Shown in pieces: positions 9,879 through 20,491 of a stretch of DNA of 64,000 nucleotides. The stretch is from Ornithodoros turicata (Eukaryota > Arthropoda > Arachnida > Ixodida > Argasidae), in contig NC_088203.1 of NCBI RefSeq assembly GCF_037126465.1, positions 100,688,668 to 100,752,667 on the forward strand, read 5' to 3'. Position 1 is the stretch's first letter. Every line of letters begins with the position of its first letter. The notes under the pieces are model-generated. The model saw nothing but the letters and a program-made list of their open reading frames with translations. It made no database searches and was not told the DNA's origin. Made by a program: the position numbers and the translations under genes.

Positions 9879-11169
9879 GGTTCGATGTTTGCATTTGCAT
9901 GTCCAGGTTAGTCTAAGTATATGCTGTTGGCAGTGTCCCGCGCGCGACTGTGTCAGAAACCGTTTATTTTATTTATTCATCCTGGCTCCTCCCAAATTTG
10001 CGAATTATTGAGCCCGCGAATTTAACCACTTATACAGTATACCAAGTGTGCCATACTCCAAGACTGCTACGGGGTTCCACCACAATGACCAGCAAGGAGT
10101 GTTGAGTACCTGAACAGGGGGGTCTGTATCGTGACAAGACATCCTTATTTGAGATGGCAAAACTTCAGACAAGTGCCTCTGACAAGAATGACAGGGAACA
10201 GCAGGAGAAAAATTATTCACAGTAGTTTATTTTGCAACTGGGATTTCGATTTATTTATTTTCCCCTTTTGTTTGCTTGAATCAACACTCTTTTGTACTGA
10301 GCTTCAAGTTTGTTTATTTTGTATCCACAGTTGATTGCGTACTTGTCTTTTACGTAGGTGCTGCCAACGCCAACGAAGTCTCCTTGGGACACAGAGAGGG
10401 ATCAGACATCAGGGCAGTTCCTTTTGTGTACGTGTCTGTTGTCAGCATCATTGCCATCGTCAGCTGCTGCGTCGTGTATCTAACTGTGTATCTAACCACG
10501 GTGCGCCACGTTGCGTCCGTCGTCATTCTTACAAGAACGTTGTGCGACGGCCTATTCGACCTCTTACATCCTACAGTTGGCAATACAACGGCCTCTTAGC
10601 ATCCTAAATTACTGCTCACTTGTATATACCTTCCATCATCATTAAGCGCTACTTCTTGTCATTTCTCGGAATATCGCATCATTATATTAAGAGTTTGGTG
10701 GAAGAAGATGGGCAGCTTGCACGAAACTCTTTGAGTGTATACTCAAGCATACTTCTTGTCAATGGGCTCGGGTGAAACACTCGTTGAGCTTTGCGACTTG
10801 TTCTGCACGTCATTTTTGAACACTCCTGAGTATGACTCCTGTTCCTGTCATCCCCATATCATTGTCATCATGTATTTCTCTCTCTCTCCTGTTCCTGGGA
10901 ATCTTTGCCTATCCCCTCTTTTGCGATTCTTCCTATCTACCTCGTACGGCACGAGGCATTGCCTTCAAAATGTCCGACCACATTAGTGTGCAACACGGTC
11001 CTTTGTACCGTCTGCAGAAGCTTTCCTATATCGCAAAAGCGGGTACACAAAGAGAGGCAAGTCCAAGACGGCTGTAGAACACTAAAACAATGACACCGAA
11101 GCTTTTTTTAAGTTTAGTACCAACGCGAAAAAATAGGCGATGTCAAGTTGCCGGTGACGAGTAAATTAA
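9879..11169. other. No gene seen
   Basis: Several ORFs of 62-107 codons overlap on both strands at 10131-11093, notably at 10276-10607, where three frames are open at once. This is typical of chance openness in stop-poor sequence. No protein motif was recognised. Confidence 0.4.
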
Positions 11170-11501
11170 AGAGTGCTATAAAGCTTATTTATTTACACGT
11201 GGTAAACAAGACTTTCGTGCACGCGACTGCACTTCTTCAGGTTACCTGGCTAACTTACCCAAGCAGCAAAATGTACTGAAAGTCGGGTGCAATAGGGGTG
11301 GACGGGTAGGTGGAAGGCCTTGAACAGACTCGTGAAACTAAGGAACCTCGATAAGACACATACCGTCCACCCCTATTGCACTCGACTTTCAGTACATTGT
11401 GCTGCTTGGGTAGGTAACCTGAAGAAGTGCAGTCTCGTGCACGAAAGTCTTGTTTACCATGTGTAAATAAGTAAGTTGCTCCTACCGTTCAATATCACTC
11501 T
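11170..11501. mobile_element. TTAA-flanked palindromic element, interrupted by a MITE
   Basis: TTAA lies at 11166-11169 and 11502-11505. The arms begin AGAGTG and end CACTCT, and fold on each other along most of their length (ACAAGACTTTCGTGCACG pairs with CGTGCACGAAAGTCTTGT). The centre is split by the 153 bp MITE at 11258-11410. TTAA duplications are the hallmark of piggyBac-type insertion, so this is probably a piggyBac-mobilised miniature element. A truncated copy is at 2640-2740. Confidence 0.7.
11258..11410 (+). mobile_element. 153 bp hairpin MITE, copy 1
   Basis: Arms of 48 bases (CCCAAGCAGC to GGGGTGGACGG) are nearly perfect inverted copies around a 57-base loop. TA dinucleotides flank it at 11256-11257 and 11411-11412. 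No ORF. TA targets and lack of coding suggest mobilisation by a Tc1/mariner-type transposase. Confidence 0.9.
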
Positions 11502-11803
11502 TTAAGTTTAATAGGTAAAAGCTCTCGCGCAGTGGATCACGCTTCATCAGGTAAAAAAAAAGAACAAGCCCCTTCATTCTGTACCTGATGGTCCATTACG
11601 CGGAAGCTTGTACGTATTGCACTTAGAAAGTCATTGTTCCATTTCATTGTTCGTTTCCTTTTTTTTCCCTATTGTTTGTTTGTAAGGAAAAAGAGGGAGC
11701 AATCTTTTTTTCTTTCTACTTCTATTCTATTCTACTCAGTGTCATTGTTTAACAACTCTCCTTGCAGAAAAGCAATACATGCAACTGAGGCAGACGAAAA
11801 CTA

Positions 11804-11956
11804 CCCAGGCAGCACAATGTACTGAAAGTCGAGTGCAATAGGGGTGGACGGGTAGGTGGAAGGCCTTGAACGCAATCGTGAAGCTAAAGAACATTGGTAA
11901 GACACATACCGTCCACCCCTATTGCACTCGACTTTCAGTACATTGTGCTGCTTGGG
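11804..11956 (+). mobile_element. 153 bp hairpin MITE, copy 2
   Basis: Same length and arms as copy 1. TA precedes it at 11802-11803; the right flank is AA, so the duplication has decayed. The left arm begins CCCAGGCAGCACAATG rather than CAAAATG. Confidence 0.88.
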
Positions 11957-12028
11957 AAGATGCGGTACCCGGCATGATAAGATGTCTGCGTGATTTCGAG
12001 TGGAGCGAACCATAGGGTGGTATATCTA

Positions 12029-12181
12029 CCCAAGCAGCAAAATGTACTGGAAGTCGGGTGCAATAGGGGTGGACGGGTAGATGGAAGGCCTTGAACAGAC
12101 TCGTGAAACTAAGGAACATCGATAAAACACATACCGTCCACCCCTATTGCACTCGACTTTCAGTACATTGTGCTGCTTGGG
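12029..12181 (+). mobile_element. 153 bp hairpin MITE, copy 3
   Basis: TA flanks at 12027-12028 and 12182-12183 are intact. It shares with copies 1 and 4 the GCAAAATG left-arm variant opposite GCACAATG in the right arm, so these three have the same orientation. Confidence 0.9.
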
Positions 12182-12304
12182 TAAGTTTTAGACTAAGGGC
12201 ACCCAAGTGACCTGGTGCCCCAAAGCGATCGGGAGTGGTCACCGCGCATTGCGGAAGCTGCTGCTTATGTTGTGGCCATGCACAGTAACTACTCCTTGTT
12301 CGGA

Positions 12305-12336
<32 letters not shown>

Positions 12337-13427
12337 CAAAGCCGCCTATTCCAGGAGACTATTCTAAAACTCCCTAATTGCGGCGTCTGCTTCCAGAGTA
12401 GAGATTACAACGTGCATCACCGTCGTCGAATGCTTTACGGTGTCGCGCTCGAGATAAGATAAGTGCCACGAGCTTTCGCTTCCCTCTTCAAGAAGTGACG
12501 CAGCCGCCAATGGCATGATCTTTTGTGCTTATCGCGTTCGGATGTGCGTTCGCGTTTCGTTATCGATCTGTTCACTGCACAGTGGCACGTCGCGCTTAGG
12601 GAAGTGGTCTTGGTTTGTGCTAAGGGACCTTAGGGAAGCCCATCAGACATGAAGCGCGGAAAAAGGAAGAACGCAAAAGGTAAGAACGCTACGAAACGCT
12701 TAGCTCCTAGAATAATGGTAGTGCCCGCACTGGGATCATCAAGCGAGTAGATGGGCGATGGTAAGCATGTGTCAATGTAGAAATCGCTGTTCCAGCTGGG
12801 TCCACTTGCCGACATTATAACCTTGGCGTTCATTTCCGTACCACTTAGACAATTATGGCTATGCGATATATTTCGCGTGCCTGCAAAAAACATCCAAGGC
12901 GTATTGTTCACACGCGCTCTCAGATGATTCACGTGCATTCATTATCCCGGTAGATGGAATACGGCGTGGAAACGGCGTGGAGCGTCACCCAGTGCAGCGT
13001 CTCGGTACTCCGGCGCACGCAAAAGTCAAAGGCGAATTGAAGGGAGGAAATACTAACCTCACAGGGCGATGATTCGTTGTGGTAACGATTTGAAAGCGGA
13101 AAGAAACAGTGAGTGCGGGTTCCGACGGGAGAAATTGCGGATGTAAATGGAATGGACGAGCTGCTTTTCCAACTCCGCGCTCGCTGTCTGCTTCTTTTTT
13201 GTTGTGTTTGTCTGTTTGTACCTGTAGCGTGGCTTTGATGTATCTGTAAAATGACAATGAGGAGACGAGGGGGGCGAGACTGTAGCTGGGCCGCACATCA
13301 GGATTAAAGAGCAACTTTATTTCGGGATGATGGGTGGGTAGTTCATCAGGATTAAGGAACATAAAGGAGACCGGTTGCTTGCAGAAAATCCGGGAAACTC
13401 TGCATCTCATGCTGTCCCGTCGGCATT
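12182..13427. other. No supported gene
   Basis: A GT run then poly-G lies at 12307-12336. The minus-strand 213-codon ORF at 12985-13626 is mostly SINE and unrelated DNA. A short ATG reading into a strong splice-donor-like AAAAG/GTAAGA at 12649-12684 is discussed as a finding. Confidence 0.4.
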
Positions 13428-13492
13428 GGCGCAGTGGGCCACAACCCAGGTGGCGAATTTCCCCATTCATCATCATCATTGTATTGTAGCCA
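13428..13492 (+). repeat. Retroelement 3' tail, ATTCATCATCATC type
   Basis: AGTGGGCCACAACCCAGGTGGCGAATTTCCCCATTCATC matches the tail of the LINE at 39372-40095 (minus) and a piece at 54515-54592. It is directly followed by a SINE. Confidence 0.6.
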
Positions 13493-13727
13493 AAGTGGCG
13501 CTGCAGACAGGGAGCAGGGGAGGGTTCGAATCCTGCCATCGGCTGTGCTGTCTGATGTTTTCCCTGGGTTTTCCGAAAACGGACGAATGTCGGCACAGTT
13601 CCCCCTGAAGTCGGCCCAGGACGCATACTAACCTCCTTTCACCCGCTCCTTCCTGCCGTGCTCTCTCCATCTGTCCACATCTGTACGCCGCTCATAGCCA
13701 CTGTTGCTTCGCGGCACTAACACGAAA
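13493..13727 (+). mobile_element. Family A SINE, 5'-truncated
   Basis: The tRNA B box GGTTCGAATCC is present near 13527 but the A-box half is replaced by the tail repeat above. The body and the end GCTTCGCGGCACTAACACG are complete. Confidence 0.8.
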
Positions 13728-14535
13728 TTTTTTAAAAAATTAAACGTGTAGTTCGAAAGGTGCCCATTTACAACCGTGAGATCAACAATATTGAAAACAA
13801 GAAACCGCTTATGACACCGTGGTAGTTCTGAAAAGCTTTATATATGGCTCATAAAAATTGAACTAAAAAAAAAAAGAAAAGAGCGGGAACGTGAGAGATG
13901 GCGCCAAGAGCATTATTGGCATGTTATTATCAGGGCATTTGTGATAATGTTAACGGTGATGACAGTGTAATTATTAGGTATTATTTGTGATTTTTCGTGA
14001 GGTAAGGCAGAGCATGACGGGAGCCCGTACTTAGCTCAAAGAAGACGAAGAGATAGAGTAAACATACGGGTACGCAAACATACGGTCAAAGTTTGCCGTA
14101 TAAAGCAAAAATTGTACCGATGCGTAGCAGAATCTTTTACGTGCACCCTAATTAGGGTGTGTCAACCGTGTCTTCATGATAGACAGAGCTTTAATCACGA
14201 ACTGTTCCTACTGCGGATGATAGCTTTCGCTCTCTTTCAAACGCGTGGATCTCCCGTGTGGATATAAATCAGAACCAGCTTCACACAATGAAGGACAACG
14301 TGCACGATAGGACGGCATTCATTATTCACGACTCCCTAGCAATAACGGGGGTTTTAGTATGAGAGCCTCGTCCACGCGATAAAAACGCCACCTTTCTGAG
14401 CAGACCGGCGAATATGGGCCGCATACTAAAGCAGACTAATTCGTCTCGTCCATGTCGTTAGCTGCCGCGTTTCGTGTCGGTCGTCGTGAATGAGCTCGGC
14501 GTCCGCGTACCCCAATGGCGCCGGATTGAGGGGTA
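13728..14535. other. No gene seen
   Basis: A/T-rich with a poly-A block near 13866. No ORF of note and no repeat recognised. Confidence 0.4.
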
Positions 14536-14800
14536 CCAGCGGCGTGGCCGAGTGGGTACAGCATGCTCTCGTTGCTGGCCATCCTAAATACTAGGAGGTG
14601 GCTGGCTCGATCCCACATCCAGCTGTGCTGTCTTGGCATTCCGCAGGACTTTCGAGTCTGATGACTGCACTGTTCCCTCTGCAGTTATGATGTCACTAAT
14701 CGATATATCTTCTCACTCTTTCCTGCTGTTCTCTCTTAATCTGTCTACGTCTGTACGGCGTTCACAGCTACAGTTGCTTCGCGGTGCTAACAAAAAAAAA
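14536..14800 (+). mobile_element. Diverged family A SINE
   Basis: The head CCAGCGGCGTGGCCGAGTGG carries a perfect A box. The B box is altered (GGCTCGATCCC), and the body is diverged in the middle but ends CAGTTGCTTCGCGGTGCTAACA plus poly-A. It is older than the copy at 26426 by eye. Confidence 0.8.
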
Positions 14801-14925
14801 AGGTATCCAGGGGTTCAAAGTAAGTTAACCGGAGGTATTTTGTGCCTTAGGTCTGAACCGTTCTTAACCGATTCTAACGTTCTTAACGTCTAATAGCAGC
14901 ACTTTTTTGGCCTTTTTTTTAATTC

Positions 14926-15165
14926 AGTGTTAGCACCGCGAAGCAACTGTGGCTATGAGCCGCGTACAGATTTGGACAGGCTGAGAGAGGACAGCAGTAA
15001 GGGGGTGGGGGGACAGGGGGTTAGTGTGCGTCCTGGGCCGACTTCAGGGGGAACTGTGCCGACATTCGTCTGGAAAATCTTCGGAAAACCCAGGGAAAAC
15101 CTCAGAGAGCACAGCGGGTGGTAGGATTCGAACCCACCACCTCCCAGTCTTCAGCACGACCTTGG
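14926..15165 (-). mobile_element. Family A SINE, 5'-truncated
   Basis: Minus strand, from the 3' end at 14926 to GCCAAGGTCGTGCTGAAG at about 15165, so the A-box half of the head is missing. B box GGTTCGAATCC is intact near 15122-15133. Confidence 0.85.
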
Positions 15166-16453
15166 TACTTCTTTGGAAGTGGGCCATGCTAATTAAGTAG
15201 GTAGGCTTTAGTACGCTGTACTTTTCTGCATCTCTACAGTGTTATGGGTTGCCGTTGCATGGATGTATGAAAAATGCAATGGAGATTCTTGTGATCATTG
15301 GGGGAGCCGGCTACTTCAGTTCACTTAGAGATGAAATAAAGTAATTGAAATGATAAATGATGCACAAAAGAACGACGAAGGAAAAGGCGGACGCTATCGT
15401 AGGTATTGGTGATAGCGTTGCCACTATTGCGTATGCACAGTGGTCACAAGTTTATGGATAGCGTGCGTACGCCCGAAATTTTTGCGGAAAAATCTGTCAA
15501 GCTAGTATGGGCTAGTCCTTGAACTTCATTTTTTAAGACCGAAAAGCAAAGTATACTGAGAGTACAAACTAACACCATACATAACAAATCGATCGACTGA
15601 CTCATAGATCGTGCTTAATAGCGCCTCCTCAGTTCTTTTTAAATTTCGGATGTCAAATTCGTGCGACACAGTCGCAGACGATCACATGGAGGTGACTCTC
15701 CAGAGAGCATGGTATTGACATTGTACAAAAACTGACGTTCAGCAGAGCAAGAGCGCGCGGTGATCGAATAAAGGTACCCAAATCTAGTCCAGCTTGCGCG
15801 CCCACGGATCTGTTGCCCCCAGGTTGTCTGCTTCGGCCCAAATCTAATATCGCAAAAAAAATATAAAATAATAAAAAAGTAATCCGCCAGTAGCGTCGTA
15901 GACGGTTTGTGGCATTTCCACAAATCGAAAGCGAGGCGATGTTAGTGGCGGAGTTTGCTAGGGCTTTTACCGGGCCTTGGGAAACACCGCGGAGAAAGGG
16001 GAAAGGGTAAAGTTAAAGAAATGAGGAAGGGCAAGATTGCCACGTGTGCTTCCTTTTCTGTGTGGCTCTTTCGCCGGCTTGACAGGACAGAAACTGCGGA
16101 TTATTCACTTTGTTTCCTGGCCCGCTTCTCGGCACATACTCCTTCCGCGATGAATAACGTAGGACACTTTCTTGTAACACGTTGCATGCTCTTTACCGAT
16201 CGCGCGAGGTGTCACAGTTGCGCTTTACCGTTCAGCTGCCTTAAACGTGCTCCATTCGTTATCCGTCTCATTTCTTATTCATTTATGACGCATCCGTTCG
16301 TTTTGCTTGTGGGCACGAACTTTGCCACGTGTAGAGCATTTGGCGCACCACGACGTTTCGGTGATTGGACGGTTGGTTGGTGACTTGCAGACTTATACAA
16401 GATACGTGCAAGTGCAGCATGTCGCCACAACAGGCTGACGCACCTTACGTGTA
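15166..16453. other. No gene seen
   Basis: Inverted GCTATCGTAGG / GATAGCG motifs near 15393-15470 resemble those in the MITE at 20327 but do not make a clear element. The 142-codon ORF at 15955-16383 has no recognisable domain. Confidence 0.4.
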
Positions 16454-16463
16454 CAGTCTACAC

Positions 16464-17130
16464 TCGTTATGATGACACTCGTTAATATGACAGCCTCACT
16501 CTGGGACCATTTTTCTAGGGAACCGTTATTTTATCGTTTTAGGGAACCGCTTTTCTCGAGGAGGAGGAGGAGGAGGAGTGTCGTTGGGAGGAACCCGAGA
16601 GGTCTGCCTGCCTGATTAGGCGGCATGTTTCTCGGGAAGGGAAAGATGGTGGAGAGGAGGAAAGGGTGAAGTGGAAGACCGAGCGGAATCCGCTCGGGGG
16701 GAGGATAGCTGCGTCCATGGGCCGACTTCAGGGGAACTGTGCCGGCATACGCCTATTACACATCTGAGGGAAACCCAGGAAAAACCCCAGACGGCACAGC
16801 CGGCCCGCGGATTCGAACCGCGGACCTCCCAGTCTCCAAGCGCACGAGTTACCGCTGCGCCACCGGAGCTGGTACCGCTTTTCTCCCCATAGAAGCACCA
16901 CGCATTTATCCCCCGTTATTATGACACTCGTTACTATGACATTCTCACTTTGTAACCGTTTTTTCTAGGGAACCGTTTTTCTCACCATAGAAGCACTATG
17001 TATTTCTCCCTCGTTATTATGACACTCGTTAATATGACATCCTCACTCTGTGACCGTTTTTCTAGAGAACGGTTTTTATCCCCATAGAAGCACCATGTAT
17101 TTTTCTCCCTCGTTATTATGACAACTCGTT
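16464..17130. repeat. ~99 bp tandem array inside the Tigger-like element
   Basis: CGTTATTATGACACTCGTTA recurs at about 16464, 16913, 17011 and 17111. The last three are 98-100 bases apart; the first gap is about 120 bases once the SINE and its target duplication are removed. Each unit also carries CCGTTTTTCTAG and CCCCATAGAAGCACCA. It is a local amplification of the element's terminal region. Confidence 0.7.
16558..16873 (-). mobile_element. Family B SINE, full length, 12 bp target duplication
   Basis: ACCGCTTTTCTC lies at 16546-16557 and 16874-16885. Minus strand: A box TGGCGCAGCGG at 16852-16862, B box GGTTCGAATCC at 16809-16819, body with GTCGGCCCATGGACGC, then a tail GCCGCCTAATCAGGCAGGC ending in a TCC repeat (GGA run at 16558-16577). 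Confidence 0.9.
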
Positions 17131-17645
17131 AATCCGACTATGACCGAACTTCTCAGGACGGATCGGGTAGAACACGTGTATTATGCTCCGGTTATTACGA
17201 CCACCGACTGTTCACCTCACCGACTAACAGAGCTTTGAGGACGAACGGGGGAGAACACTGGCGTTCTGCCCCTATTATGACCACTAACCTTGCAACCCTT
17301 CTGTTCCACAAAGTACAGTGGCCCCGGGTGACGCATGTGTGGACGATGTCGTCCAAGGCACAACCCCGTTTTCAGGTAAATCCATTGTGAATCATAGTTC
17401 TTGCACAGAAAGCAGTACTTAAAAGGACAGGACCGATTTCTATGGGAAATAAATTGTAGAAAAACCGCTCAATCCTCTGCCTCTCAGGATATGTAGTAGA
17501 GCCACACGCGGCGTGTGCGTTTGCGTGTGTGTGAGGGGGGGGGGAGAGGAACTATGTTTTCCGGGTGTTTCTCGTTAGTATGACAATTCACGTTATGACC
17601 AAAATCGGCGGGAGCGGACATGGTCACATTAACGAGTTTAGACTA

Positions 17646-18951
17646 ATTCTACTCCAATTACCTCTAATTACGTGTTGCATGTGTACAATATACTCCAAGA
17701 AGGTATTTCACTGACTGAGTACCAGGCAAAAAGTAACAGAGTAGAGTACGAACCTTCAAAGATACATCTGAGTAGATTTACTAAGCACTCCCAAAAGTAA
17801 CTCGTTACTTTCAAGATAACATCAAGTTGCAATTTGTGAAGTTTAATGAATTGACAAACAAATGCGAACGGGGTGAAGAGAAAAACGGTAATCTTTCTGA
17901 TACTCTCGCTTTCTCGCTATACCTTCTTGGTAATAGACGACCATCTGCTTACAAACATGTGACGTCACGAGAAGACCAGTTCGAGGTTATATTTTGCTGT
18001 GGTGGGCAGGAAGCGGGAAAAATGCGTCGGCTGATAGGCCGAAAAGGCTCATAAGTTTGATAGGTGCCCATCAGGACGCTTTGCGCAGTGGCGCAACGTA
18101 CACGGACGTCTCGCCCGATAAGATAACGCTGCTCGCGCGGATAACCGATGCTGCGCTCAGAGAGGGGGGGGGGGGCACCAAAAAAAAAAACAAGAAGAAA
18201 AAGAAAGAAAGAAAAGGAAGCGCGCGATGCACCTTAAACTACACTCGCTGTTTTAATCAACTGTGCATCTCCAGTATTAGTATTTGTAGCCATCCTTGCT
18301 CGCTATGACTGTACGACACGCCAGTCCTCTTCCCTGACTCCGACAGACACCGAGCACTCACCATGATGCCGTCTAGGATAACACATTATCCCGCTCATCC
18401 ACTCTAAACCTATTCAGCGCTTCTCGCTTCTGCGCCGCAGAATGACGGGGGTATCCCGGAATATATGAGATTACATGTATGCACATGTAGCGGCGTAGCG
18501 CCCAACAAAACCAGACGAAGTTCATGTTTTCCTCGACCTTCTTATCTCCCCAATAAATAAATAGACATCCTAGGAGTAACTTAAGAAACAAGTACAAGGT
18601 ACTGCCAAAAAACTATTCGTGTATAAAATAATACGACCACAAAGGAAAGTTAACTATGGAAGGTTAAGTCGGGAACTAAGTCTGGAATCTCATCTAGCAA
18701 AACTGTAAATAAGCCCATCCATTTTGAACTGAAGATGCCAAATACCGACTTTCAGAAGTATTTACAACTCCCAAGCGTCGCCACATCAGCACTGGACAGC
18801 TGTTTCGGCCTTCTTGGGCCTCTTCGGCAGTGCGCAGGTGGGCAACGCTTGAACGGGTGGCGTCAGAAGGTCACGTGGAAACATGATGTCCTCCCGTCAG
18901 GATGAGAGACTCACCCACTGGAAGCGCAGTGAAAAGCCAGTGAAGTACATA
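17646..18951. other. No gene seen
   Basis: Contains CTCGTTACTTTC-type motifs near 17800, a G run at 18163-18174 and an A/G-rich tract at 18178-18220. A CTGTTTCGGCCTTCTTGGGC block at 18800 looks repetitive but has no second copy here. Confidence 0.4.
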
Positions 18952-19039
18952 TGCAGGGGGGAAAGTAGCCGGAGCTCTTTGGCTGCTCGTAACACATGTT
19001 CTACGTGCAGCCAAAGAGCTTCGGCTACTTTTCCCCGCA
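18952..19039. repeat. 88 bp hairpin
   Basis: Arms of about 33 bases: GAAAGTAGCCGGAGCTCTTT pairs with AAAGAGCTTCGGCTACTTTT, extended on both sides, around a loop of about 20 bases. AGAAGTATTT lies on both outer sides. Probably the core of a miniature element. Confidence 0.6.
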
Positions 19040-20326
19040 TACTGACTTTTAGAAGTATTTGTGAGATACGAAGCTACCCTCCAAAGTACTTAAGATAGAG
19101 TAAATTGAGTAGATTATTTAATTTACGTACAAGCTATTTTTCAGAAGTCTACTTGCTGATCTGGTGGCACGTTGTTAGAGGGGATCGTGCCTCCTGGGTC
19201 GACTTCACAGGGAACCCACAGAAACCACTCAGACAGCTGACGCGGACACAAAGGAAAAAAAACACACCACACATGCTGGGTTTTCTCCTCTGTGTCCGCG
19301 ATTGTTCCACTGGTTTTAAACTTTTATAAGCCATCTAGTGACACGTACCAACAAGCCCATCCATTCCCAGTCTCAGCGTGGAACCTTCAACATCGCACGA
19401 TTTATCTATGGGCCAAAGAATGCCGACAAGATTCCCATTGAAGTCAGTCCAGAACATACTTATACTTACCCCCTAATAACAATTTAATAACCCGTGCCAA
19501 ACTGTGCATCCATAATAACAACTCCAGCGGAAACGATTTGGCTGAGCGGACGAGGTAGATTGAGAAACTAGAAGCTGTAGCACTTACACGCATGCTCAGA
19601 TTTCACAGTACAAAAAGCCATTGCAGCAGGAGAAAGTAGGAGAGAGAGAGAGATAAGAAAAAAAAAAGGAGAAATAAAAGAACCTGAAGGACTTGAAGCA
19701 CTTGAGGGTAAGAGTGCTTACCGTTTCAATAAAGCAACTACCTCTGTACCACACTTGCTAGTCTTCCCGATACCTGCACGCACCAGTGCACTGGCAAACA
19801 CCCTAGTGTTTTCGCACATGTGACGTTCTGCGTCCCTACAGGCTTAACCACATAACTGCTTTGCCGCTGTTGCGCTAAAACCGAATTCTGCGGACCCTAC
19901 AAACGGAAGCCCGTCTAGAGACAAGCTTCTGAATACACGTAATAGAAAGCACGCGCTGATCTGCCTGACTTTGGAGTTCTGTCGGGCCCGTCTGTCGGTA
20001 TACCTGGCGCCCCTCACGCCATAATAAATCCTTTGCACCTGTGCACCTATGTGCGCGAACGGTACTGGTATAAATTAGCCAGGCACGTTCGTTGCCAGGA
20101 AAGACACGATGCCATTGTGATGATGCGAATTCCTGCCTCGTTATTTGGGGCTTCTCCACATGCATTGTCTAGTTTCACTTTCGTTGTCACTGCCGTTGTC
20201 GTCTTGTCAACACTGGGTCTAAAAATACCCATTTGGATTGATGGCAGGAACATTTATGCAAAGCACATCGCGTAAAATATACAAGTTCTACACTGCGTGT
20301 GTACCCCACAAACATCAGTTACAATA
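19040..20326. other. No gene seen
   Basis: A degraded SINE fragment is possible at 19170-19235 (GTGCCTCCTGGGTCGACTTC). GA repeats lie at 19638-19654. No coding signal. Confidence 0.4.
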
Positions 20327-20491
20327 GTGAGTTTCAGTATATCGTGCGCTATCGCCTTAGCGTACGCAACAGATAGCGTTGGTGGTTCTGCGCACGCGCA
20401 ATAGATAAACCGAGATTTCCGCATTGCGCAGAACCATCATGCTGTCCCTTACGTACGCAAAGGCGACAACTTACGATATGCTAACACTCAC
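20327..20491. mobile_element. 165 bp fold-back MITE with TA flanks
   Basis: TA at 20325-20326 and 20492-20493. The ends GTGAGTTTCAGTATATCGT and the complement of ACGATATGCTAACACTCAC pair, and the stem continues inward (TGGTTCTGCGCA with TGCGCAGAACCA). Confidence 0.7.

Larger units (their letters stand above)
16454..17645. mobile_element. pogo/Tigger-like non-autonomous element
   Basis: The left end CAGTCTACACTCGTTATGATG and the right end, whose complement reads TAGTCTAAACTCGTTAATG, are inverted. Both are rich in the CTCGTTAATATGAC motif typical of pogo/Tigger termini. TA precedes the left end. No transposase ORF remains. The left half contains a tandem array and a SINE insertion listed separately. 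Confidence 0.6.

Noticed and set aside
11258..12181. CRISPR-like array or satellite
   Set aside because: The repeats are palindromic, irregularly spaced and TA-flanked, which fits MITEs, and the DNA is eukaryotic.
12985..13626. 213-codon ORF, the longest apart from the mariner
   Set aside because: Its N-terminal third is a SINE read in reverse, and the rest has no family motif.
15955..16383. 142-codon ORF
   Set aside because: No known motif, no clear start context, and no neighbouring exon-like pieces.
16809..16873. Second tRNA-like gene
   Set aside because: Head of a family B SINE bounded by a target duplication.
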